From contig JAJUBI010000001.1 of NCBI GenBank assembly GCA_022419385.1, positions 4,774,001 to 4,838,000 of the forward strand: 64,000 bases of DNA, written 5' to 3'. Below the pieces are notes generated by a model. The model was not told the DNA's origin, did not search any database, and saw only the letters and a list, made by a program, of their open reading frames with translations. Shown here piece after piece: positions 1 to 10,518 of this stretch (position 1 is its first letter; every line of letters begins with the position of its first letter). Origin of the DNA: Paraconiothyrium sp. Pb-2020. Lineage: Eukaryota; Ascomycota; Dothideomycetes; Pleosporales; Didymosphaeriaceae. Made by a program: the position numbers and the translations under genes.

Positions 1-2
1 TA

Positions 3-1779
3 GAGTCGACATTGAAGCGCGTAGCTTTACGCCCAGTCGCCTCTTCGCTATGCAATCGCTGCCGCCGATACGTTTCGTCGCAAGCATATCCTGAGAAAGT
101 GGCCGTGCTTGGCGGCGGCATATCAGGTCTCTCGAGCGCCTATTTCGTGGCGAAGGAATTCCCCCAGAGCAAGATCACAATTCATGAGGCGAACAAGGAC
201 GGTGGAGGCTGGATACAGTCGAGGCGGGTGGAGGTGCCCAAAGGCGATGTGCTGTTCGAGTATGGGCCGCGGACGCTGCGACCGGGGAAGGACGCCCTGA
301 TCACGGCGCAATTGGTGAGTACCGTGGACTCTGTCTTGAATCATTGGCTCACGGGGGGTAGATCCAAGATTTGGGTCTAACAGACAATGTTATCTTTACC
401 AAGAAGACCGCCCCCGGCGCAAAGAACCGCTACATATACTACCCAGACCGACTGCAACGTCTCCCATCCCCAGGAGATGCGCCCGACTTTTGGCACATCG
501 CTGAGTTATGGCGATCTGGTCTTCTTGCTGGTGCACCGTATGCACTCCTCGAACCGTTCCGCCGACAACGACTCGATTCTTTGAAAGATGAATCGATTGG
601 CGATTTCATAGAGCGCCGCTTTGACAAGCGGCTAGGAACAAATCTTGCTTCTGCGGTCATGCACGGCATTTATGCTGGTGATATCTGGAAGCTTAGTGCT
701 CGAACGCTCCTGTCGCAGGCATGGATGCTGGAGGGATTGGCAGGCAGTATATACAAAGGGATGATCAAGATCCAGCAAGAGACTCCGTTGACAGAGAGGG
801 TCATGCTTTTCCATCCGCACGACTTAGACGTTTACAAGGCTATAAGGGAGGAAGTGAAGCTAGACGACGCTTTCAGAGCGCTGCTCGATGAGAGTGCAAT
901 GTTCACCTTCGAGAACGGCATGGCTGAGCTAGTGATGGCATTGAAGAAAAACCTCGAAAATAATGGGAACGTTGACTTCAAGTTCGACAGTCGGGTCCAA
1001 AATTACAAGCTCGCAAAAGAAAATCGGGATCAGGTCGACGTCACAACTGGAGTAAGTTACCCTTCAGTAAGAGCTGCGATCGAAAGACTGACTTTTTGCA
1101 GCCCAAAGAAGCTCCGTCTACCGAAAAATACGATCTTGTCGTCTCCACCCTTCGCAATTCAAAATTGACCCCCTTTGTCACCGTTATGACAGTGAACCTC
1201 TATTTTCCAGACCCTAACCTCATCTCCGAAAAGGGCTTCGGGTACCTGATCCCCCAGTCCGTCGCCTTCGAGGAGAATCCTGAACGCGCTCTCGGCGTCA
1301 TATTTGATTCGGACGCTATTCAAGGTCAGGACTCCGCCGAAGGGACTAAGCTTACCGTCATGCTTGGCGGCCACTATTGGGATGGGTGGGAACACTTCCC
1401 CTCCAACGACGAAGCCTATGAGCTAGCCATGTCGCTCCTCCGCCGCCATCTTCATATCAAGGAGGAACCCACGAAATATCATGTCAATCTGAGTAAGGAT
1501 TGCATTCCCCAATACACTGTCGGATACGAGGACCGACTGAAGGGGTATGCGGAACGAGTACTATATGATTTTCATGGGAGAGTGCGGGTCGTGGGCAGTC
1601 AAACACATGGTGTAGGTGTGAACGACTGTATAAGAGGAGCATGGGCGATGGCCAGGCAATTGAGGGGTATCGGTTGGAAGAAAATGGAGACGGGCTTGGA
1701 GAAGGCGTTGGATGAGAGGTATGATGGCGCCTGGGTTAGTGCACCAGCCAACCAGGGATTGCCCAATTCGAAGCTATAG
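3..1779 (+). CDS. HEM14: protoporphyrinogen oxidase (5' partial)
   Basis: Oxidises protoporphyrinogen IX to protoporphyrin IX, the penultimate step of haem synthesis, at the mitochondrial inner membrane using FAD. Exons 3-314, 362-1051 and 1102-1779 join in phase 0 at GTGAGT/TAG and GTAAGT/CAG sites. The first visible exon holds an Arg-rich, presequence-like stretch and then the FAD Rossmann motif GGGISGLSSAYF and the GPRTLRPG block. The last exon has the conserved VVSTLR and GYLIPQS regions and a C-terminal VNDCIRGAWAMARQL segment. The frame is open to the window edge and no in-frame ATG precedes the Rossmann motif, so the start codon lies upstream. About 559 codons are visible, close to the family's full length, so little is missing. 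Confidence 0.93.
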
Positions 1780-2303
1780 CGCATTGTATATGCTACTGCG
1801 TACATGAGAGAAGTATTCTTACTAGAGCTGTGTACTAAAAAAATGTATAACGTTCTTGAGCAGCGCAGCCGGTGGCCATGAGAAGGTGTGATGCGTTTGA
1901 CATAGTGTAAGTATACATTCGCGATCAATTGCTAAAGAGTGAGAAACGAAGAATATTGCGTGGGCCCATAGGTCATGGAAGTACGTATGTTACTCCATGA
2001 TTACTTAACCTCTTGTACCTGACCACAAATCTGGGTCGTACAGTCCGATGAATGGACTACCTAGTCCACTTATCGGGTGACTAGTATTGGTCCATACTAC
2101 TACACACTAACAATCTTAAACCATGCAATAACACATGTCACATCTCACAGCCCACGCCGCATATACTGACGAATTATGGCAGGATCAATACAATGTGATA
2201 CCATAGGTACGGCGCAGTCACTTCTACGTCGCGATGTTGCTGCACGCATGCGTTTGTCTGTTCTCTCTTCGCTCTGTTCTCACGAATGCCTTACATCTGT
2301 ACG
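1780..2303. other. intergenic, nothing recognised
   Basis: An A/T-richer stretch downstream of HEM14. It has no convincing ORF, RNA gene or repeat and presumably carries the HEM14 3' end and the promoter of the next candidate gene. Confidence 0.5.
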
Positions 2304-2883
2304 ATGCATGCTGCTGTTCTGCTCTTGCTGGCCATGGTTGGCGAGATGGTGCGCGCCGACCTCGATACACTTTACGTGAGAGGAGTGAGGCCAGCACCCT
2401 CAACATCATCCTCGGCGTTCGACAAATGTTGACATTCTCCACCTCGCAAACAGCTTTAGCTAGCACAGAGACCAAGAAGTCATCGTCATCGTCATTCTTC
2501 GACGCGTCGGCCTGGCCGACTGGCGCGGTTGCAAGTGCCACCGCCTTGCGCAAGAGGCTGTCTCCCTTTTCGACACGACAGTGTCTGACCTCGCTAACAC
2601 TTTTATTACAGAGATGTCTCCCAAACGGATACCATGATTGCGCATTGGGAAACGCTTCGAATGACTTCTTCTGCGTGTGCTCGGAGATGGGGCGATGGGC
2701 GATGGGTCGATGGGTCGATGAAATCATCGATTTGATAGCGCCGCGTGTGGCGAATTCAACAGGCTGTTCGGATGGGGGATGCGCTGGTAAGAATTTTTCC
2801 ATGTCCCTTCTCACAGTTGAAGGAGAAGGGGGGCTGAATGAAGAGCACTCACGAGTATAATGGTAAAGCCTTCCGCTGCGTAA
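2304..2883 (+). CDS. candidate small cysteine-rich secreted protein (CFEM-like)
   Basis: Proposed exons are 2304-2375, 2612-2786 and 2846-2883, giving 94 residues. Exon 1 encodes a hydrophobic leader (MHAAVLLLLAMVGEMVRA) with an AxA-like cleavage site and ends at a GTGAGA donor. Exon 2 follows a very good 3' splice site (branch GCTAAC, then a T-rich tract and ACAG) and carries six cysteines at residues 26, 34, 45, 47, 76 and 81. Its NDFFCVC block matches the D-x2-C-x-C core of fungal CFEM domains (haem/iron binding or effector-like extracellular modules), but the usual PxCAxxC start of that domain is not found in this model. An extra exon between 2453 and 2540 is possible. The antisense frame over 2224-2889 is judged a shadow. 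The exon model is uncertain; the Cys-rich exon is the supported part. Confidence 0.4.
2693..2719. repeat. short tandem repeat, CGATGGG(T) units
   Basis: Three copies of a 7-8 bp CGATGGG(T) unit plus a partial copy. The tract lies inside the Cys-rich exon and encodes a small GRWAMGRW duplication, so the spacing between cysteines 47 and 76 may vary between strains. Confidence 0.6.
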
Positions 2884-3412
2884 AATCAAAGCACATCACC
2901 CCATGATACGTCGAGCAATCGTATAGATGTGCTAGGGTCGCTTTGGAGATGATCTGAGTCCGATTGCGGCGGGCATATTATTCATCCTTTCTTGTACTCT
3001 TTGCGTTGTTGATTAAGGATCGTGCAGCGCAGAGGTGAAGATGATCGAATGCTAAAAGGTAAGGTCGCTGGTTCTATCGAACATTTTGGTGGAAGCGCAC
3101 AACTTCAGACTGCGCATTCACAACACACGTGAACAATTGGAGCCACATGTATCGGACATCGTGTGCACAGTACTAACTGGCAGTCGCGCTTCCTCTCGAC
3201 GAACGAAATGCCGGAACTTTTTCACGCGTAACTTCAATGGCGAGAAACGATATTGTCTACTTCATGACCCCCTTCCAACACTGTTATGACTCTAATCCTT
3301 CGCCGAATAAACGAGCATCTAGACATTTTACCGTTGATCATCTGCTCACCTAAACACTTCAACATTGCGAATCATCGTCGTCACCCTCGTTATAGGCACA
3401 CTTCTCGCAACT
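2884..3412. other. intergenic, promoter side of the RapZ-like gene
   Basis: No ORF with coding character. Pyrimidine-rich CACCC/CTTC tracts just before 3413 are typical of a fungal 5' leader. Confidence 0.4.
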
Positions 3413-4190
3413 ATGCCATCCTTCAACTTCATCTCGCCACCATCTCTCATAGACCAGGAACACGTAACCACACACACGGTCTACCACCCCGGTGTCGCGT
3501 TACAATATCAACAGCACATAGCCGTTAACCAAGTCCACCATCCTGGTGTCGAAATTGTCCACCCAGCCCCCTTCGTCCCTCAACTATTCCTACACCACCC
3601 ATCCCACGCCTTCTACCCCCAGGGGCCACCGCTTGTGCACCCCGGCGCTATCGCCATGCAAAACTTCGCCCCCGGCATTCTCCAACAAAACCTTGCCCGC
3701 CAACCCCTCCGCATCGCACACATTCTCACTTACAGTACAGCACGCATGGCATGCGGCGACGCCGCTGCGCACGCATTGTACGAGCAAGCGCTCCTTGCTA
3801 CAGGCCTGCAGCCTCTGATCACATTCGACGTGGGCCATTTTCCTGCATCGCCACCTGCCCTAGCGGCGCACTTTACGGGGGAGAGTAGGGAAATCCAGGA
3901 TATCGTTAAGCAGTACGAAGAAGGAATGAGGGATCTGTGAGTTATACCCATCTTTCTCTTATATCATAGAGGAGAGGCTGATAAAGGATAGAGATGAAGT
4001 GGTAAGGCTGATTATGAGCGCTTATGATCAGGGTACTGGGTCGTTGTTGTTGATGGTGGCGTGCCCTGGGGGGACGCATAGGAGTGTGGCGGTAGGAGAG
4101 ATTGTTAGGAAGAAATTGCTCAGAAGGGGGGTGACGACTGTGCATGTAACTCATGTGCATCGGATACGGCGGCCGGGGCATGTTTTGTGA
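3413..4190 (+). CDS. RapZ C-terminal-domain protein
   Basis: Two exons, 3413-3936 and 3992-4190, joined by a 55-bp GTGAGT/TAG intron, give 240 residues. The ATG at 3413 is the first in frame. Residues 1-100 are low complexity with repeated HPGV/HPG units and many His and Pro. Residues about 110-240 match the C-terminal domain of bacterial RapZ: the TFDVGHFP block at 137-144 (RapZ: FDvRfLPNP), a TGE segment at 155-157, and CPGGTHRSV at 199-207 (RapZ: CTGGqHRSV), a phosphate/nucleotide-binding signature. Bacterial RapZ is an RNase adaptor that senses glucosamine-6-phosphate; its N-terminal P-loop kinase half is absent here. Standalone RapZ-C proteins occur in fungi, but their role is unknown to me. 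The stop codon overlaps a GTGAGT, so a further intron cannot be excluded. Confidence 0.75.
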
Positions 4191-5002
4191 GTGTTGTGAC
4201 GATGGAGTTCACCTTTTGTGGGCGGCAGTCGTCCGATGAGAAAGACCTGAATTGCCCTGGTTGGTCGCCCGAGGATTTTTGAATTCGTCCTGGTTGGGGA
4301 GGGTTGCGTTGCACGGACATGTGGAAGACGAGGACTCGACGTTGTTTGGTTTATTCTCCTTGTCATACGATGCTTCATTTTGCTATGATTTATCACAATA
4401 ACATGATATGATCGAGGAAATCTATGCTGATCTACAGGAAGCTCTGATCTACAGAGACTGAGGCTGATCAGCTGGTTGTTACAGCCCAGTCGCTATCATT
4501 TCTACGCGTATTATAGACAGGAGTAGGTGTATCCTGTTGGTAGCGCTGCATGTCCTGCGGTAATACTTATCGGAGATATACCATTCGTAGACGATATAGG
4601 GGTCTTGATCTATGGCATCCACGCTTTGGGCAGGATTGTATAAGTTCCCAGAGAATATCGCGTCAATGTGCTTCAGAGAGGTCAAGCTTGCCAGCACAGT
4701 GGCACAAGTCCTCTTTCAGGACGGCATCGTGCGCCATCGTTATCCAAGTCGAAGTCAGTCCTATCGTTCAGAGTCTATGAAAAATTCGGTGGTAGGTGTC
4801 GAGATCAGGCGGATTCCTTGCAACACCCGTCTCCGCACTAATTGAAGCAAACAGTCTTTGTGCTAGCCTTGTGGTCGTGACCGTCCACCACTCTTTGGTC
4901 AAAACATGGAGTCAGAGTGATCGTACTTTCATAGAATCGAGTATCTAGCTGTCAGATGTAGCATGCGTCCGTGACGAGGCCCTCAAACGCCCTCTTGTCT
5001 GC
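4191..5002. other. gene-poor stretch before a decayed gene
   Basis: Only short frames with stops. The fragment 4612-4845 is open on the plus strand but has no recognisable motif. It may be part of the same decayed locus as the following pseudogene. Confidence 0.35.
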
Positions 5003-5790
5003 GTAAATGCAGGTCACACGATCCTCTCGACGATCGTATAGCGGCTACGATCCGCGGGTATTCGCTGCTTCTGGTATCAGCCTCGAACCTCTGAGAAGGC
5101 ACTACTGATGGATCGAGTAGGTACTCCAGACCGTTACCGCAAGCATCCGCAACGGATCTGGTCTGTAAAGACGTTGTACTACGACGAGACAATTCTCACT
5201 CTGAACGCCGCGTTGGATACTGCTGTCCAGAGCTTTGATCATTTGCAATATGTATTTGAAGAGGAGATCAAGACGTTCGGGTGGTGTGTCAAGGAAGGGA
5301 TCCTGGACTCGCTATAGGCGGTAAGAATGGATTGAAAGGCGTCGGAGCGTCCTCCTGAACCGGAGGAAGAGGCTGATTTCCCGCAAGAAGGTGCCAATAT
5401 GTCTATACCTAACATGAAGCAGGCCAAAAAAAGGCGTATGAAGCTTTGAAAAGCGTTGGTAGCTGCCTTATACCGCACCAAAAATATCGGGAGTCAGCAA
5501 AGTCGAAACGCGTTAGCGGCGAAAGATCAGTCTATTATCGATGGAACACTGTTGAAAATGGGAGATTCAAGAAATAGCATTTCGAACTCCTGACATTGTC
5601 GGACAGGTAGTACACGCAATTTGTACCGTTGCATCGGGAGCTGGGCCTCTTGAAAAGCCCAATCTATAAACACGACTTCGAGGGCAGCGGTAACGGTGGT
5701 GGCGATAGTTTGAGCGACCGAAGATTTTTCCTCGAAGATGGTGAGTGTTTTGCAATAAGGGGGGATGGCTGTTGAGCCTAGTCTTCGTGA
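5003..5790 (+). pseudogene. decayed protein-coding gene, possibly STAND/NACHT-like
   Basis: One plus-strand frame reads as plausible protein over several hundred bases but is broken by stops at about 5039 (TAG), near 5315 (TAG), near 5333 (TGA) and further TGA codons downstream. After about 5580 the protein-like reading moves to another frame. Protein-like stretches include NAGHTILSTIV (weakly like a P-loop), ETILTLNAALDTAVQ and IGSQQSRNALAAKDQS. Stops of TGA/TAG type fit repeat-induced point mutation (CGA to TGA, CAG to TAG), but this is inference. The NACHT comparison rests only on the weak P-loop resemblance. The antisense frame at 5527-5811 is an alternative explanation for the last part. 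Confidence 0.35.
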
Positions 5791-5836
5791 AACACACTCG
5801 ATCGAATTCAAAACTCCTCTGAAGTGCGCAGTGTAC

Positions 5837-7856
5837 TCAGGTCAGATTCTTGGGAATCAATTCATAGACCACACTCAATAGACGATATCCGGTCCCGAAG
5901 CAGACCGAGTGGCCACTCTCCCTCGCGAATATGTCCAGACAGCATTCGATAGTCTCCATAATCGTCCGACGAGGCGGAATCGTACTCTCAGAGCCGATGG
6001 TAGCAGAAAGTGGAGCATCACTGGATAGTAAATGGATACATGTAGTCAATGCCGCTGCAAAGAAGTCGAGCATGAAAGGTCGAGCAATGAGGTGAACATT
6101 GTTTGGTAGAGCTCCACACTGCGCCATGAGCGCCCGGTGGTGCACGATAAGCGCGAGGCAGCACTCAAGCGAAGACCAATAGGAAGTCGGATAAACGTTT
6201 GGAGCATCCGGATCTAAGGCATAGTAGCGATGTAGAACCATAAGCACTCGCCGGAAAAAGATATCGGTCGTTGTGCGTATAACGTAGCACTGATTTTCTG
6301 CGGCTGCAACAGCGAGTCGCATGACTCGCCGCAGTTGTGTGTCGTAATGTAGGACTTCCTCATAGGATATCATTTCCATACTCGTGTTGATTCTCGTGAG
6401 GATTCCATATATCAGAGGATACGAGGTTGCTACAAGGTCGCAGCTATTGTGAGGTAAACCCTGGATGTTGTCAAGAGCATTCGCTACGAAGGCGTCGGTA
6501 GGCAACGGCGATGACTGTCCCGTCACAAGAGATGTTTGTATGTCCATCTTGACAACTGCGTTCCATAGGCGTTTGCGCTGCTCCCTCTCATCAGAGATGG
6601 TGAGGATCTCATCGGGCTCGGGAACCCAGCTTCGATGCAGCCCCATCATGATCGAGAGACGCACAATGAGTCCCACAATGTTCCAGCATGCGTCGAGAGC
6701 CCAACAGGTAGCGTAACAGACCTGTTTCGCTTGGACAAGAAGCAACAATGTCCGAATATTAGCCACTCCAGGACGAAACATGTACGGTGTCTGTGCGAGG
6801 CAGGCCTCGCTGGCGAAGAATAGTTCAGCGGCGATATTGTCCTCAACACCTGCAGCAGATGCACCTAGTCCGAGGACAACAAGATACTGAGCAAGCCATC
6901 CAAGATCGAATTTCTCTGGAGTTTGCCAGAACTGATGTACCTCGGCTTGGAGTTTTGAGTTATCGAACAATTGGGTGCTGTGGTGTAGAGCAAAGTAACT
7001 CTCTAGGTAGAAAGAAGCCTTGGATCGATGACTCTCTAACAGTGAGCGCACTCTTGGTGGTGACCGATATGGTATGGACTCCATAGATCCGAAAGGGAAA
7101 TTGCCGGGCAGGGACAGGTCGTTGCTGCAATTACCTTCCATGTGCGCGCGAACCGACATGGACAGCTAGATATAGTAAGTTGTACGGAATGGTAACTCGT
7201 TACGAGGAGAGGATTATCAGTCCTGACACTTACCCATTGGAAGGGCGGTTCGCCCAAGCCAGAAAGTGACTCAAGCTGCTGCACTTTAGCATTATGATCC
7301 GCCTAACAGACATACTACCCACTCTGGTCATAAGCGCCCTCCAATGGCTCGAACCCCGCTTCCGTAGAAACCAAAGACTCACAATGGTCTCGGCATCGTC
7401 CCCCTCCACCACAAAAGGACCCACCGAAAGCGGAGGCTGCAGATTGTGCGTAAAAATACAATCTCTCCCGTACCCAAGCCGAGCACATCGGCTGCAGCAT
7501 GGCTGTCTTTTGTCGCATCTTACCTTCAGCCGATGGCACCTTGTACAAGATAGGGTTGCGCGGTCTCTTCGCTTGACGACCCGCCCTGGAGCCGATTCTT
7601 TTTCAAGGGGACTGGAATTGCTACTCAAAGACGGACTCAAGAGTCCATTATTAGGTTCAGTAGAACTTATTGCTTCCGTATAGATACAAGTCTGGCCCGC
7701 ACGATTGCATCGCGAGCAGCTTGGCTTGAGCTTGTCACAACGACGTTTAGAGTCCATGCATCGGGTGCAGGTCTGGATTTCCCGTGTGGGCATATTGGAG
7801 GGCATGTGCATGAAACAAAGCGTATTCAATTGATGATGACCGCGTGGGTCCGCCAT
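5837..7856 (-). CDS. transcription factor with two Zn2Cys6 clusters
   Basis: Exons (transcription order) 7856-7383, 7302-7234 and 7165-5837 give 623 residues; all junctions are phase 0 with GTGAGT or GTAAGT donors. Two complete binuclear zinc clusters lie in tandem: Cys 30, 33, 40, 47, 50, 57 and Cys 104, 107, 114, 120/121, 124, 133. They are separated by a Ser/Pro/Glu linker and followed by basic residues. The small middle exon encodes the linker with QQLESL. The last exon carries a fungal_trans-type regulatory domain, including the VGLIVRLSIMMGLHR and REQRKRLWNAV blocks. It is expected to be nuclear, binding CGG-type DNA sites and activating or repressing unknown targets. Its neighbours do not reveal the regulon. 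Most fungal family members have one cluster, so the duplication is unusual. Confidence 0.88.
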
Positions 7857-8306
7857 ATGTTATATGAACGAGGTAGATGACTAACCGTTGGTGGAGTGCG
7901 GCCGCAATGATCGACTTATCGCCGACTGTTACTAACGCTAGAGGGTTTGGTGCGGCGAACGTCAGGAGCTACGAATGACTCCACAACTGAAGATAGGATG
8001 CAGTACGTCAGTGCACCAGAGATTGAATGTAATACACAGCGCAATTTGGGCCCTGGACTGTAGTTCTGGCCAACGATCGGAGAAGGAATAGGAGAACGTC
8101 GGGTTATGATGTACGCTCTGTCACTGAAACCTGCTCCCGCGCGTATACATTTTATTGCAACAACGACGCAATGCGGGGAACGACAACTTTCTCGCACGAT
8201 AATAACCGCACAGATGGCCGCTCAAGTACAGCTCCGAGTGACACATATGCTGATGTACTACCTCGAACGAATGCGGCCCTTCCTTTGGTATGTGGTATCT
8301 CCTGCT
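7857..8306. other. intergenic between two minus-strand genes
   Basis: Contains the promoter of the double zinc-cluster regulator and the 3' end of the MOSC gene. No further gene recognised. Confidence 0.5.
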
Positions 8307-9566
8307 TTATCCGATACCGGGCCAGTCTACTAGAGTCAGTACACAGCTATTTAAGTGTTCTTGTCGGAATAGCTTACTAAATACCGACCGCTCTTTGTTG
8401 CGATCACTGATGATGACCCCATCTCCGACCTTGAACACTTGTGCGTTGTTATCCCCTCTCCAGAAGGCATATCTACCAAAAACGGGGCTCCACTTGGCGC
8501 CTTTGTCGACCCTTCGATCCTTTTGCAGCTTCTTCAAGACTTGTCCGGCCTCACCAGTTCCTGGCTTGCCTGTCTCGTAGTCGACGTTGACGCTGGCGCA
8601 GCGCACACAGTTATGCTTCATGATGAGCTCTGTGCTGCCGATCCGGATCTTACTCCAATAGTCCTCTTCCCAAGCTTCGTCAGCACCGGATAGCACGATG
8701 TTAGGGCGAAACTTGGTAACGTCCATGGGCTCGTCCGGAGCGAGCCTTGACGAAACATCATCAAGCGATGTAGAGGATACGACCAGATATGGTGCGCAGT
8801 CAGCGAAGGTGATTCGAGGGGTTTGCGGTATGGCTGAGAGGAGCAGAGGGACACGAGCTAGTAAAGAAGCGTTCTGCGTCTGGACGAGATCCCTCCACAG
8901 CACTTCACGCTTGTTGTCGCCGAGATAAACAAGCACTACTTCGTTCCCAAAGCATTCTGAAAACCAGGTGTTATACTCATTGGGCATCTTGAAGGCTGCG
9001 GTTGGGCTTCCATGCATGTCTACGTTGAACGGTTCCAGTTTCTCTGTGTCTGGCGAAAGTGGAACGGTTAACATTCTTGATTTCTCTTCATTGCCAAATG
9101 CACTAAAGGTAACGTGGACCTCCGCCTTCCCATCTTTGCGATCTTTGATCGAAGTAAGAAATTGGGTCATGCCAGGGTATCGGGAAACGGCCATATTTTT
9201 GTATCCGTCTGGTAGGACTTGGAGCAACATGAAAACCCCTGCACAGGTTAGGGCCCGGTACTAACGGATTCCCGTGAAGCACAGGCTACATACGATCATG
9301 CTCAAAGCCATACTTGGTCGCAACAGCTGATTCCAGTTTGGTGGGCCGAAGAGATTTGATCGGATATACGTATATCTAACATTCATGCGTCAGCAACACA
9401 GACGCGGCTGGACAGCGCCACATGCGATGAAGAATACCTCGCTTATTTTCAGCGACTTCGCCTTAGTCGACCTGGTGCGCAACGTGAGGACCTGGGAAAG
9501 GAGGAAGAGTGCTATTGCTGCTCCGGCAAGAATGAGGCTTTGCTCGAGGGATAACGTGTGGGACAT
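8307..9566 (-). CDS. MOSC-domain protein, mARC-like
   Basis: Four exons, 9566-9438, 9375-9294, 9238-8378 and 8326-8307, give 363 residues. Exon 1 encodes an N-terminal hydrophobic anchor (LILAGAAIALFLLSQVL). Exon 2 holds the MOSC_N signature IYVYPIKSLRP and KYGFEHDR. Exon 3 has the beta-barrel and MOSC domains, including DVTKFRPNIVLSG and NCVRCASVNVDYETG. The last exon is only 20 nt and restores the family's C-terminal VF-x-WPG ending. MOSC proteins bind molybdenum cofactor sulfur; relatives such as mARC reduce N-hydroxylated compounds at mitochondrial or other membranes. The membrane anchor fits that topology, but substrate and location are inferred. Confidence 0.88.
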
Positions 9567-10518
9567 TGTGACGAAAGAATCCAAACCGCAAGCAAGATGA
9601 TCTTGGATAAGACGAAGTCCAGCCCTATGATATGGTCATACAGCACCACAAGGTGGAGAGGCTGCTGGCTTCCACCGCCAAAGCCGAGGTGGATGTGGGG
9701 TTGGTCACAAATGGCGGGATTCGCGAGAGCGGCACTGTCATCAGTAAGCCACGCCCTACGATGCGCCCTGCTACAACTTGGACGCGGCGCCGATGCCGGG
9801 GCTTCTAGTCTACTCGTACGGGCCGTTGTGGCGTCTGGTGGTTCGGACACGGCGAGGGCAGCCCTCGTGACATGCGTGACGATCAGCGGGTCGGGCGTTC
9901 CTGGAGGCGAAAGCGGGAGAGTGCGCATCCGCTGCAGGGGCGAAGATCTCGCGCATTGCAACGAGCGCCGTGAAAGCCCACCACGCGAGCATGGGATAGA
10001 CCGTGGTCTGCTTGCTGTTGGTAGACAGATGGGCGGTGGGAGTGCTCAGGGTGGCGTCGTGGCGTCGTGGCGCAGCACCCTTCCCCCCTGCAAGTGGGGC
10101 TTGGCTGGCTGGCAACGTCACAAGCATGCCAACCCTGTCCTTCGGCATCCTGGGAGGGTGAATGCCAGTGACGCCAAAACTCGACGGTTCTTGCGCGCTC
10201 TGCCAGTGACTCCGCACCTCGCTCTTTGCTACTGCGTGGCTTCCTCCTCCCATCGGCAATCGAGCGCTCACGGCGCGCATCCCCAACACTCAGCCTCGGT
10301 GTCAACCTACTCCAGGGCTAGGGCAGCACTGCTACTTGACCGCTACCTTCAGCTGATTACAGCCCCGGACTGAGCAAAACAATCGAACTGCGGTGCGCGT
10401 GCAGCGCAAGCACCTTCTTTGCGGACACATAGCGCCGTTTCAACTCCAGCCCAAGAGGCACCCAAGACTCGCGCCCAACTCACGGCCTCTCACCACCACA
10501 GCAGAAAAGCTCGACGCC
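9567..10518. other. divergent intergenic region, GC-rich
   Basis: Shared upstream region of the MOSC gene (minus) and the patatin-like gene (plus). Long frames on both strands (for example 9558-10373 plus and 9810-10289 minus) have no domain, biased composition and mutual overlap, so they are treated as GC-rich chance frames. Confidence 0.5.

Noticed and set aside
2224..2889. 221-codon minus-strand frame
   Set aside because: It begins on a non-ATG codon, has no domain, and overlaps the plus-strand exon that has a strong acceptor and a cysteine motif.
9558..10373. 271-codon plus frame and overlapping minus frames in the MOSC/patatin promoter
   Set aside because: GC-rich interval with open frames on both strands, Arg/Ser/Trp-heavy composition and no domain or splice support.
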